A DNA stretch of 64,000 bases, taken from assembly GCA_023428135.1 (NCBI GenBank), contig JAEYZG010000018.1:124001-188000 (forward strand). The letters run 5' to 3'. This DNA comes from Bacteroidota bacterium (GTDB lineage: Bacteria; Bacteroidota; Bacteroidia; Cytophagales; Cytophagaceae). A program made the translations under genes and the position numbers. Shown in pieces: positions 39,579-47,215 of the stretch (the stretch's first letter is position 1; each line of letters begins with the position of its first letter). Under the pieces are notes generated by a model that saw nothing but the letters and a program-made list of their open reading frames with translations, ran no database searches and was not told where the DNA came from.

Positions 39579-39750
39579 TTAACACTTCATGCAGGTACTT
39601 TTTCTGTTTTGTTCAAGTCTTATAGCTTCAGCTTATCTGGTTTGTTCGGAAAAGTTCATATTGGGAAGTTTTTGAGTATAAGCTTCTATAGGAGTACATT
39701 CATTCTGTATATTTAATGAGGTTTGAATATATTGTAATGTTCAAGAGAAA
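39579..39750 (-). mobile_element. remnant of the 3' end of the DDE-transposase element
   Basis: The sequence from TTAACACTTCAT (39579) to about 39750 is a diverged copy of 37478-37650, the end of the neighbouring transposase gene, with substitutions and deletions. It encodes no open frame. It runs up to just before the ATG at 39753. Confidence 0.75.
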
Positions 39751-39752
39751 TA

Positions 39753-40118
39753 ATGAAGGATTTAACTAAAGTCTTTATATCACTTAAAGGTACATTGTCG
39801 AAAGAGGCACTTGAAAAAATAAATGGTTATAATACGTCGAACAGCACTTGGTTTTTTGTTGGTTATAGTGAATCGGAGGTTTTTAAAGGGGCTAAATTTA
39901 GTAAGGTATTTGATAATGAAAAGAACTTTATCTGTGAAGTTGATGCAGAGATTATAAACATTACTCAAGAGTTCAATGTTCAATGGGAGTCTATTCCAAA
40001 AGGTTGGAAGACCATATGTGAAATTAAATTTGAACATAATTTTTTAAAGATTAAAGAATATCTTGAAGAGACTAATAATTGGTTTGCTTCGGGTAAAAGT
40101 ATATTATTAGTTGAGTGA
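39753..40118 (+). CDS. hypothetical protein, possible orphan immunity protein
   Basis: 121 aa, cytosolic, alpha/beta looking: MKDLTKVFISLKGTLSKEALEKI, WFFVGYSESEVFKGAKFSKVFD, then IKEYLEETNNWFASGKSILLVE. I do not recognise it. It lies behind the RHS fragment and the toxin/immunity pair, where polymorphic-toxin loci often keep immunity genes without their toxins; size and lack of signal fit. The region upstream of the ATG is transposon remnant, so its own promoter may have been lost or be hidden there. A terminator follows. Confidence 0.5.
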   Translation: MKDLTKVFISLKGTLSKEALEKINGYNTSNSTWFFVGYSESEVFKGAKFSKVFDNEKNFICEVDAEIINITQEFNVQWESIPKGWKTICEIKFEHNFLKIKEYLEETNNWFASGKSILLVE

Positions 40119-40216
40119 TAATTTTAACTAGCTTCTTCACTGACAGGTGTCTTCAGCGCAGCGATACTAGTTCATGAAAAGAAAATGCCTACTTCATTAT
40201 CCTCTGCTATAAATCA

Positions 40217-40256
40217 AAAAAGCTCGAATTCCTATTTAGAAATTCGAGCCTTTTTA
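40217..40256. terminator. bidirectional terminator between convergent genes
   Basis: The stem GCTCGAATT / AATTCGAGC is flanked by an A run on the left and a T run on the right, with a loop of about 11 nt. It serves the 121-aa gene (stop at 40118) and the minus-strand T9SS gene (stop at 40286). Confidence 0.85.
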
Positions 40257-40285
40257 TTCAAAACTTATTTATTAAATCGGTACAA

Positions 40286-41752
40286 TTACTTTTTAATTAA
40301 TTTCCCTTTTTTGACAATATTCCCATTCCTTACAATCTCATATAAATAGAGACCGCTCATCATTTCCTCTGCTTGCATTGAAGAAGAAATTTCCTGATTA
40401 AATTGAATTCTTCCATGAATATCTTTTATGATCAAATAATCTCCCTGCTGATGATTTTGTACATTAATATCAGATTGTACAGGATTGGGATAGATTATTA
40501 AAGATTCCCTATTTTCAAAAGGGTTTAAATCTGTGACCATTTCTTCAACAGTTACATCAATCTTTGCTCTTTTACTTTCACAACCATTTTCATCTGCTTC
40601 AGATACCCAATAAGAAACAGTCCCGATAGAAGCAGTCGAAGGAGTCGGAGCAGTTGCGCTGTAGTTATCTCCTCTTTCAGATGTATACCATTTTAACGTA
40701 ACACCTGCGCCTGTTAAATCAGCAGTTAATGGAGCAGCGATGGCACCCTTGGTATGCACTACTGGTGTAATAACAGATGGAGCTTCGGATGGATCGTTTT
40801 CACCATAAACTTTCACAAGTAAATCAACCGTTGACCAGGTTGAAGCTTTGGATACTATTTTAACAGAAGTTACCGGGATGTAGGAGGAAAGATCGTAATC
40901 CTGATCAAGATTTGTAGATGATCCTTTTAATTCACCATTAACGTAATAGTCATAGTCAGATTGTCCTATCCATATATTGTTGCCGATATAAATATTGCTG
41001 TTGACGTGTATGATGACTTTCTTCTGACAAGTGCTGAAATTATTCAATTGTACAGAAGGTTGGCCTCCGGCTGCACCGCTGTGATAACTTAAAGATTGAG
41101 GTTCTACCACAACATCAATCTTTGCTCTTTTACTTTCACAACCATCTTCATCAGCTTCTGATACCCAGTAAGATACGGTGTCTATGTTAGCAGTAGAAGG
41201 AGTTGGTGCAGTGGAGCTATAGTTATCTCCTAATTCTGAGGTATACCATTTTAATTTAACACCTGTGTTGGTCATTGTTGCAGTTAAAGGAGTAGCCGGT
41301 GCATTTTTGCTATAAAGTACTGGTGTTACAGATGGGGCCTGAGATGGATCATTTTCACCATACACTTTCACCTGTAATATAACTACTGACCAAGTTTCTG
41401 CATTAGATACTAGCTTAACAGATGTTACCGGGATGTATGAAGAAATATCTAATATTTGCGAAGGTTGTGTATAGGAGCCTAATAATGCATCATTTACATA
41501 AACACTGTAATCAGCAGTCCCTGTCCAAACATCATCATAGGAAAATATATCACTATAGAGATCTATCTCAACTTTTGACTGACAGGTACTAAAATTACCT
41601 AACACTACGGTAGGGTAATCGTATCCACCTGCTGCAGCATCACCACGATAACTTAGAAATTGAGTAGATGCATCCTGGGAGGAAGCATATAAAATAGAAT
41701 TAAACCCTGCTAAAATCAGGATAATTATAAAGTTCAGTAGACATTTTTTCAT
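40286..41752 (-). CDS. T9SS-secreted protein with two tandem beta-sandwich/Ig-like modules
   Basis: 488 aa. A signal peptide (about 1-24) is followed by two copies of the same two-domain module. Each has a beta-sandwich (FSTCQ, YVND or YVNG, SSYIPVTSVK, VYGENDPS) and an Ig-like domain (LKWYTSE, APTPSTA, SYWVSEADE-GCESKRAKIDV). The C terminus (about 410-488) is a type A T9SS sorting domain: IIYPNPVQSDINV, IIKDIHGRI, SGLYLYEIVRNG, KKGKLIKK. It is therefore an exported surface or released protein, perhaps binding a glycan; no catalytic site is seen. The two modules are also very similar at DNA level, indicating a recent internal duplication. The gene stands alone. Confidence 0.8.
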   Translation of the reverse strand: MKKCLLNFIIILILAGFNSILYASSQDASTQFLSYRGDAAAGGYDYPTVVLGNFSTCQSKVEIDLYSDIFSYDDVWTGTADYSVYVNDALLGSYTQPSQILDISSYIPVTSVKLVSNAETWSVVILQVKVYGENDPSQAPSVTPVLYSKNAPATPLTATMTNTGVKLKWYTSELGDNYSSTAPTPSTANIDTVSYWVSEADEDGCESKRAKIDVVVEPQSLSYHSGAAGGQPSVQLNNFSTCQKKVIIHVNSNIYIGNNIWIGQSDYDYYVNGELKGSSTNLDQDYDLSSYIPVTSVKIVSKASTWSTVDLLVKVYGENDPSEAPSVITPVVHTKGAIAAPLTADLTGAGVTLKWYTSERGDNYSATAPTPSTASIGTVSYWVSEADENGCESKRAKIDVTVEEMVTDLNPFENRESLIIYPNPVQSDINVQNHQQGDYLIIKDIHGRIQFNQEISSSMQAEEMMSGLYLYEIVRNGNIVKKGKLIKK

Positions 41753-42098
41753 ACACTTTTTAAGGTTATTGTTTAGGAGCTATTATACTTTAATTCGACT
41801 TACATGTTGCGCAGCACCTATCAATATTGTTTAAAATTATCTGATCAATTCTAATAAGATCCTCTTTTGCAAAAAGATATCAAGACCTGCTTTTTTCGAA
41901 TCATCTTTCAAAAAATAAATTCCCAATCTGCTATTGTAGACTAAATTTGAATAAAAGGTCTTTGTCTGGCTGGCTTCACAGGGTCTTTTTTATTATTAAA
42001 TAAATTTTATACCTAACTGAAAAATTTCTCCTTTTTATTAAAATATTTTCCCCGGCCAACCGTCTACAACCTCAATATGAACTGATAAAAATTGAACC
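41753..42098. other. intergenic region between divergent genes
   Basis: About 345 bases that must hold the promoters of the minus-strand T9SS gene and the plus-strand 61-aa gene. AT-rich, with no repeat or RNA gene recognised. Confidence 0.4.
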
Positions 42099-42284
42099 AT
42101 GCAAAACGAAAGCACTCTCTTATTTTCTGAAAATTCAGATGGGATTTCTACTTTGAATCAAATCATTCAGACAGAAATCATTCCGAGATTCAACCACCTT
42201 TCGGAAATCATTACTCCTAATATAGAAGAACTTGAAGAGCTTGAAATGTTAAAAGAGATCGTGCTGGGCTATTTGTTTTTTTAA
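42099..42284 (+). CDS. small acidic protein of unknown function (61 aa)
   Basis: 61 aa, acidic, probably helical (IQTEIIPRFNHLSEIITPNIEELEELEMLKEIVLGYLFF), no signal peptide. I do not recognise it. The ATG is well placed after an A-rich leader, and the frame ends in TAA at 42284. The reading frame lies alone in a 1.2-kb region and could be a real small gene or a chance ORF. A small partner or adaptor protein is as far as the sequence allows. Confidence 0.4.
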   Translation: MQNESTLLFSENSDGISTLNQIIQTEIIPRFNHLSEIITPNIEELEELEMLKEIVLGYLFF

Positions 42285-42932
42285 TAATAGAAAGCTGGAA
42301 TTTTTAAATTTTTCGGAATAGAGCTTTAATTCCCCTCAGTAAGATATTGACGAGATTGTTTTATAGTAAGTGTCACTGTTTTAGTTTTGTCACTTTTCTC
42401 CTTGATGAGAAAAGTAACCAAAAGAATCAAGGGCTGTGAGGAAATTTGCTAAAATTTCTAGTTCGATCCGCTAAAAATTTTGAAACTCGTCCTCCTGCAT
42501 CGGCCTCAAACATCAAAATTTTTGGCCGCTCCTCTCACTGAAATTTCTTAACGCAATTTCCTCAAGGCCCATCCTATAAGTCATCAAGCCCTAAAGCATT
42601 ATTCCTAAAATTTATAAAGGATGTTTTACCCTGATTCCTATCTACTTAAAACTTATTACTTAAAACTTTCTATTGGTATGATAAAGGTTTTAAGTAATTC
42701 CTTTTACATTAGTTTACAATCAAATACGATATTTGAGGTGCCGGAATAGAACCATCCAAAGAACCACAATCCGGCAAGAACCCATTCCAGGTTGAAAGGA
42801 GTGCAGGAATATCTCCACTTATATTCCTGAATACCAATTGCAAGAATTAGTATATCTCTGATGATGTAGAACATTCAGGATATAACTCATTCGACCTGAC
42901 CTATACATTTCAATTATCAAAAACATAATTCA
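42285..42932. other. intergenic region before the sulfatase, with possible gene remnant
   Basis: About 650 bases. The middle is a nested inverted-repeat element (42385-42600, separate entry). Bases 42866-42928 encode YISDDVEHSGYNSFDL and then TYTFQLSKT-stop, which looks like the last strand of an outer-membrane barrel protein, in a frame interrupted by a stop; probably a remnant. No promoter is recognised. Confidence 0.4.
42385..42600. repeat. dispersed element with nested inverted repeats
   Basis: A hairpin CTTTTCTC/GAGAAAAG starts it (42392-42413). GGGCTGTGAGGAAATTT (42431-42447) is inverted by GCAATTTCCTCAAGGCCC (42553-42570), and an inner pair around CTAAAAATTTTGA (42471-42483) and TCAAAATTTTTGG (42512-42524) lies within. 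I remember similar sequences scattered in other Bacteroidota genomes, but that needs a search. Confidence 0.55.
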
Positions 42933-44774
42933 ATGAAGAGAAAGTTACTTTCAGCTTTGCTGCTAAGCACTGCGCTATCGTCGTTTGCCCAAAATGAAGA
43001 GCCGCAATGGAACGGAAAAATTAACAAGTCCTGGAAAGCTTCCGAACCTCAAAAGGTGGAATATCTTAAGAAAGCAAAACCGGGAGCTCCAAACGTATTA
43101 CTTATATTACTTGATGATGTGGGCTTTGGAGCTACCAGTGCTTTTGGAGGTTTGATTAACACCCCTAATTTTGATAGTCTGGCAAATAATGGACTGAGAT
43201 ACACCAATTTTCATACCGCAGGGATCTGTTCACCTACCCGTGCCGCATTGCTCACAGGACGAAATCATCATGCCGTGAAAATGGGATTGTTTCCTAACTA
43301 TCATTTGGGCGCTGATTTTCCCAGCTATGACGGACATATTCTTCCGGAAAACGGAACCATCGCTGAAGTGCTAAGGGACAATGGATACAGTACCTATCAG
43401 CTTGGAAAGTGGCACTTAACTCCCGATGAAGAAACTACTGATCTGGGCCCCTTTGTGCGCTGGCCTTCCGGTAAAGGTTTTGATCATAATTTCGGGTTTC
43501 TTGGAGGTGCCACGGATCAATACCAACCGGATTTGGTAGAAGACAATCAGCATATAAAGCCTGACGGAAAACACCTCAATCAATTGCTGACTGATAAAGC
43601 GATAAGTTATATTGATAAACATAATAGCATTGCTCCTGAAAAACCTTTCTTTATTTATTACGCTACTGGTGCAGCACACGCTCCTCACCAGGTCGATAAA
43701 GTCTGGAGTGATAAATATAAAGGCAAGTTTGATCAGGGGTGGGATGTATACAGAGAACAGGTTTTTGTTAATCAAAAGAAATTAGGCGTTATCCCTGCCA
43801 ATGCCAAACTTCCAGATCGTCATCCTTTGATTAAAGCCTGGAAAGATGTTCCTCCTGAAGAAAAGAAATCTTTTGCGCATTTTATGGAAATATATGCCGG
43901 ATTCCTTGAATATACTGACTATGAAATAGGACGTCTGGTAAGTCATCTGAAAACAACCGGAGAGCTTGAAAATACTGCCATTTTTATCATTATTGGAGAC
44001 AATGGCGGAAGTAAAGAAGGCTCTGAATATGGAGTAATCATTAAAACCAACCGTTTCAGTAACGTTAATTTTACCAGAGATGAATATCGCAAATTTGTAT
44101 TGAGTGAGTTTGATAAAGTAGGAGGTAAAGAGGTAGCAAGTATTGCAAACTACCCTTTAGGATGGGCTCAGGCAACCAATACACCTTTCAAGCACTGGAA
44201 AGGGGATGCTAATTCTGAAGGTGCAACGCACAACCCTTTGATTGTACATTATCCAAAAGGAATAAAAGAGAGAGGTGTCAGAAATCAATATGGTCACGTG
44301 ATAGATATTTTCCCTACCATCACAGAGCTTACCGGAACTCCTCAGCCAGAAAATATTCGCGGATACAAACAAACAGCCCTGGATGGAACAAGCCTTGTAT
44401 ATAGCATAGCCAATGCAAATACACCTTCAAGACATACACAGCAGCATTATTGCATTTTTGCCAATAGAGCTATTTACAAAGATGGATGGAAAGCAGCAGC
44501 TGCGCACAAGCCCACTACTCATGAGCTTTTCCCGTATTCTGATGAACCTAAGACTGCCATTGACGGGAATCCTGATCATGATGTATGGGAGCTGTTTAAC
44601 CTGAACGAAGATTTTAACGAACGCATCGACCTTGCAGCCAAATACCCTGAAAAGCTTAATGAGCTAAAAGCCTTGTTCGAGTCCGAAGCCCGCAAGTATA
44701 ATCTTTATCCGCTGGTAGACTTTGAGCATGCGGCCATTAGGAGAAAGCAGGTTCTTGAAAAGCCAAGGCAATAG
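42933..44774 (+). CDS. exported arylsulfatase-type sulfatase (family S1)
   Basis: 613 aa with a signal peptide (1-20, ending SSFAQ). The sulfatase/alkaline-phosphatase fold is complete: metal ligands D61-D62 in LILLDDVGFGA, the C-x-P-x-R signature CSPTRAALLTGR with C99 that is converted to formylglycine, and D356-N357 in IIGDNGGS. The TYQLGKWHL and FIYYATGAAHAPHQ segments supply the usual Lys and His residues. Enzymes of this type remove sulfate esters from aryl compounds or sulfated glycans in the periplasm. It needs an anaerobic or aerobic sulfatase-maturing enzyme encoded elsewhere. The substrate is not predictable. No SusC/D genes or other sulfatases lie beside it, so it is not in a recognisable polysaccharide utilisation locus. 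Confidence 0.9.
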   Translation: MKRKLLSALLLSTALSSFAQNEEPQWNGKINKSWKASEPQKVEYLKKAKPGAPNVLLILLDDVGFGATSAFGGLINTPNFDSLANNGLRYTNFHTAGICSPTRAALLTGRNHHAVKMGLFPNYHLGADFPSYDGHILPENGTIAEVLRDNGYSTYQLGKWHLTPDEETTDLGPFVRWPSGKGFDHNFGFLGGATDQYQPDLVEDNQHIKPDGKHLNQLLTDKAISYIDKHNSIAPEKPFFIYYATGAAHAPHQVDKVWSDKYKGKFDQGWDVYREQVFVNQKKLGVIPANAKLPDRHPLIKAWKDVPPEEKKSFAHFMEIYAGFLEYTDYEIGRLVSHLKTTGELENTAIFIIIGDNGGSKEGSEYGVIIKTNRFSNVNFTRDEYRKFVLSEFDKVGGKEVASIANYPLGWAQATNTPFKHWKGDANSEGATHNPLIVHYPKGIKERGVRNQYGHVIDIFPTITELTGTPQPENIRGYKQTALDGTSLVYSIANANTPSRHTQQHYCIFANRAIYKDGWKAAAAHKPTTHELFPYSDEPKTAIDGNPDHDVWELFNLNEDFNERIDLAAKYPEKLNELKALFESEARKYNLYPLVDFEHAAIRRKQVLEKPRQ

Positions 44775-45017
44775 AAGTGGGTTTATGTTTACCTATTTCA
44801 TTATCTTATAATTCAAGAAATATCGAATGAGGTTCTGCTTGGTTCAGACAAAAAACGCAAAATAACATTTTAAACCCACATTAAGCTTTAGAAAAAATAT
44901 CTTTGTTGATCAATTCATTGAAAGTTACAATCAAAAGGTTGATTTCAATGATTAACAGGATTTTTCAATGGCTAATGCTTAATTTTGGTTAAATATATTA
45001 TATTTCAGTTCTGATTT

Positions 45018-45054
45018 CCCTCTTCGGATTGACTACCGAAGAGGGCTTCTTTTT
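45018..45054 (+). terminator. terminator-like hairpin just before the rhodanese gene
   Basis: A perfect 10-bp stem (CCCTCTTCGG/CCGAAGAGGG) with an 8-nt loop is followed by CTTCTTTTT. It ends a few bases before the rhodanese start codons (45057 and 45069) and 244 bases after the sulfatase stop. It may end the sulfatase transcript or act as an attenuator of the next gene. Confidence 0.75.
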
Positions 45055-45068
45055 AAATGAATGATACT

Positions 45069-45449
45069 ATGAAACTATATCTATTGCTTGCCATTTGCTT
45101 ATTTGCCAATACTTTATTTGCACAACAATCTGCAGCAACTAATCAGGAATATCAAAAGCTCGTTCAACAACTTAAAAAAGGAGAAGTCTATCTTATAGAT
45201 GTCCGTACACCTGAAGAGTATAATGAGGGCAACCTGGAGTATTCTCAGAATATTGATTATAACGGAGGAGATTTTAAGAATAATCTGAATAAACTGGACA
45301 AGAATAAGCCTGTGTATTTGTATTGCAGGTCTGGAAATAGAAGCGGCAAAGCTCTTGATTCTCTGAAGGCTTTGGGGTTTCCAAAGTATTATAATATCGG
45401 AGGTTTCGAAAAGCTGAAGGCAGAAGGGATGTCAGTAAAGAAGCAATAA
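45069..45449 (+). CDS. exported single-domain rhodanese
   Basis: 126 aa from the ATG at 45069, which gives a standard signal peptide (MKLYLLLAICLFANTLFAQ). An ATG four codons earlier (45057) overlaps the T-rich end of the hairpin and is less likely. The rhodanese fold is clear: YLIDVRTPEEYNEGNLEYSQNI and the active-site loop YCRSGNRSG with the sulfur-carrying C86. Single-domain periplasmic rhodaneses move sulfane sulfur or act as thiol-handling proteins. The substrate is unknown. It does not share a transcript with an obvious sulfur gene, though the sulfatase upstream is an intriguing neighbour. Confidence 0.87.
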   Translation: MKLYLLLAICLFANTLFAQQSAATNQEYQKLVQQLKKGEVYLIDVRTPEEYNEGNLEYSQNIDYNGGDFKNNLNKLDKNKPVYLYCRSGNRSGKALDSLKALGFPKYYNIGGFEKLKAEGMSVKKQ

Positions 45450-45608
45450 GATTATCCCATTTTTTCATAAACAACCTCGTTTAAACAAGTATATATTTGT
45501 TAATCAGATAATATTCTGTCTGATTTGCTTGTCGTTTTTTGCTATTCCCGTTCATTTTTCTTACCTTTCCTTATTAAAAGGCTATTTTTTAAGAGTATTT
45601 TCATATTT

Positions 45609-46178
45609 ATGGAAAAGTCTGATGTAGCAAAAGCAGCAGAGGGAGACCTTAAAGCATTTAAGAAAATTTTTGACTATTACCTGCCCCGCATGAGGCCGGT
45701 ATGCTTGAGGTATGTCCATACCGCATTTGAAGCAGATGATATACTTCAGGAAGCTTTTGTTAAAATTTTTCATAATATCAAAAACTTTAAGTTTGAAGGA
45801 TCATTTGAGGGCTGGGTCAGAAGAATTGTTGTCAACACAGCTTTGGATCATTTTAAAAGGAATTCAACCTTTTATTCTCATCTGAATATAGATCAGATTA
45901 ATGAAAATGAGACAGAAAGTGAAGAGATTGATCTGTCAGGAGCTGAACCATCTGAGCTTATTCAGCTAATTAACAAGCTGCCTGAGGGCTATAGAATGGT
46001 TTTTAACCTATACGTATTAGAAGATTATTCTCATAGGGAGATAGCTGAGTTGCTTGGTATATCAGAAGGAACCTCAAGGTCTCAATATTCAAAAGCAAAA
46101 AATTCTTTAAAAAAAATGATTGTCGGGCAACGATTTGAGTTTAAAAGTACTCTAATAAATAGATTTAATTCTAAATGA
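45609..46178 (+). CDS. ECF-type RNA polymerase sigma-70 factor
   Basis: 189 aa from the ATG at 45609. An ATG 28 codons upstream would add a hydrophobic, Phe-rich extension not found in sigma factors. Region 2 (residues about 20-85: FDYYLPRMRPVCLRYVHTAFEADDILQEAFVKIFHNIKNF, then GWVRRIVVNTALDHFKR) and region 4 (about 120-175: LPEGYRMVFNLYVLEDYSHREIAELLGISEGTSRSQYSKAKNSLKK) are complete, and region 3 is missing, as in ECF factors. The stop codon overlaps the start of the FecR gene by four bases (ATGA), giving coupled translation. It should direct RNA polymerase to promoters of an envelope or nutrient response and be held by the FecR protein. Confidence 0.92.
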   Translation: MEKSDVAKAAEGDLKAFKKIFDYYLPRMRPVCLRYVHTAFEADDILQEAFVKIFHNIKNFKFEGSFEGWVRRIVVNTALDHFKRNSTFYSHLNIDQINENETESEEIDLSGAEPSELIQLINKLPEGYRMVFNLYVLEDYSHREIAELLGISEGTSRSQYSKAKNSLKKMIVGQRFEFKSTLINRFNSK

Positions 46179-47215
46179 AAAATTCAAAAGAAACCGATCT
46201 TTTTAAAGAGTCTATGCGGGAAAAATTCCGTGACGAATACCTTTTGACAGATCATGATCATGATGTTTGGAGTAAGGTTTATCAGGAAATAAGTGATTCT
46301 AAATCTTTACAAGTAAATAATAAATTTAAGTGGTATTATGCTGCCGCAGCCATTCTGGCTTTAGTAAGTGCTCTGACAGTAACTATTTTTGTTTTAAAAC
46401 AAAATCAGAATTCTTCAACCTCTCAGATTGCCGCTCAAACTGAAAATTCTGCACCTGCTCAATCTCCTTTAAATAAAGCTGAAATAAAGCAAGAACAATC
46501 TGCTTCAGAATCTTCATTAAACTCTAATAAAAAAACAATCAATAAGACAGCTAAACCAGCTGATAACTTTGCAAATGGATTAAAATACCGAGCAGAGGAA
46601 AATTCAATTGTTCAGAATCTTGAAGATGGATCTGTAGTTACATTAAATACGGCTACAGAGCTGAAGAAGGAAAATACATTTCTCAACAATAGAAATGTGC
46701 TTGTAGATGGTGAAGCATTTTTTGAAGTAAGTTCCGATAAAAATAATCCATTTACTGTATACTTTGGTCAATATAAGCTGGTAGTGGTCGGGACAAAGTT
46801 TAATGTACGAAACAGGAAGGATGAGCATTATTCAGAGATAACAGTTCAGGAAGGGATTGTAAAAGTTTTTGATAACACTACTCCGGACGGTATTCTTATA
46901 ACCAAAGGTCAGCAACTAACGATTTCTGAAGAAGGTAATTCAATAATGAAACAGGTGGATGCAGAAAATTTTCTTTCATGGAAAACTGGAAAACTGGATT
47001 TTCGTAAAGCCAGACTGGAAGATATTGCTTTGATATTGTCAAGAACAAAAGAAACTCAAATAACACTTGATAATAATATAAAGAAATGTAAATTTACCGG
47101 CGATCTTTCCGGACTTTCAATCGAAGAGGCTGTTCAGGTGATAGCCCTTACCAATTCATTGAAAGCTGAAAAAACTGAAGGTAAAATTCATTTAACAGGA
47201 AACAGTTGTGAGTAA
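46175..47215 (+). CDS. FecR-type anti-sigma factor / sensor
   Basis: 346 aa. A cytosolic N terminus (1-50) that should bind the sigma factor, one membrane helix (about 53-75, YYAAAAILALVSALTVTIFVL), a low-complexity Ser/Asn/Gln linker (78-125), the periplasmic FecR domain (LEDGSVVTLNTATELK, NPFTVYFGQYKLVVVGTKFNVRN, ITVQEGIVKVF) and a C-terminal DUF4974-like domain (about 270-345, FRKARLEDIALILSR...GLSIEEAVQVIALTN). In Bacteroidota such proteins take signals from an outer-membrane partner and release the ECF factor. The next gene overlaps its 3' end by 8 bases; its product is the probable partner. Confidence 0.9.
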   Translation: MKNSKETDLFKESMREKFRDEYLLTDHDHDVWSKVYQEISDSKSLQVNNKFKWYYAAAAILALVSALTVTIFVLKQNQNSSTSQIAAQTENSAPAQSPLNKAEIKQEQSASESSLNSNKKTINKTAKPADNFANGLKYRAEENSIVQNLEDGSVVTLNTATELKKENTFLNNRNVLVDGEAFFEVSSDKNNPFTVYFGQYKLVVVGTKFNVRNRKDEHYSEITVQEGIVKVFDNTTPDGILITKGQQLTISEEGNSIMKQVDAENFLSWKTGKLDFRKARLEDIALILSRTKETQITLDNNIKKCKFTGDLSGLSIEEAVQVIALTNSLKAEKTEGKIHLTGNSCE

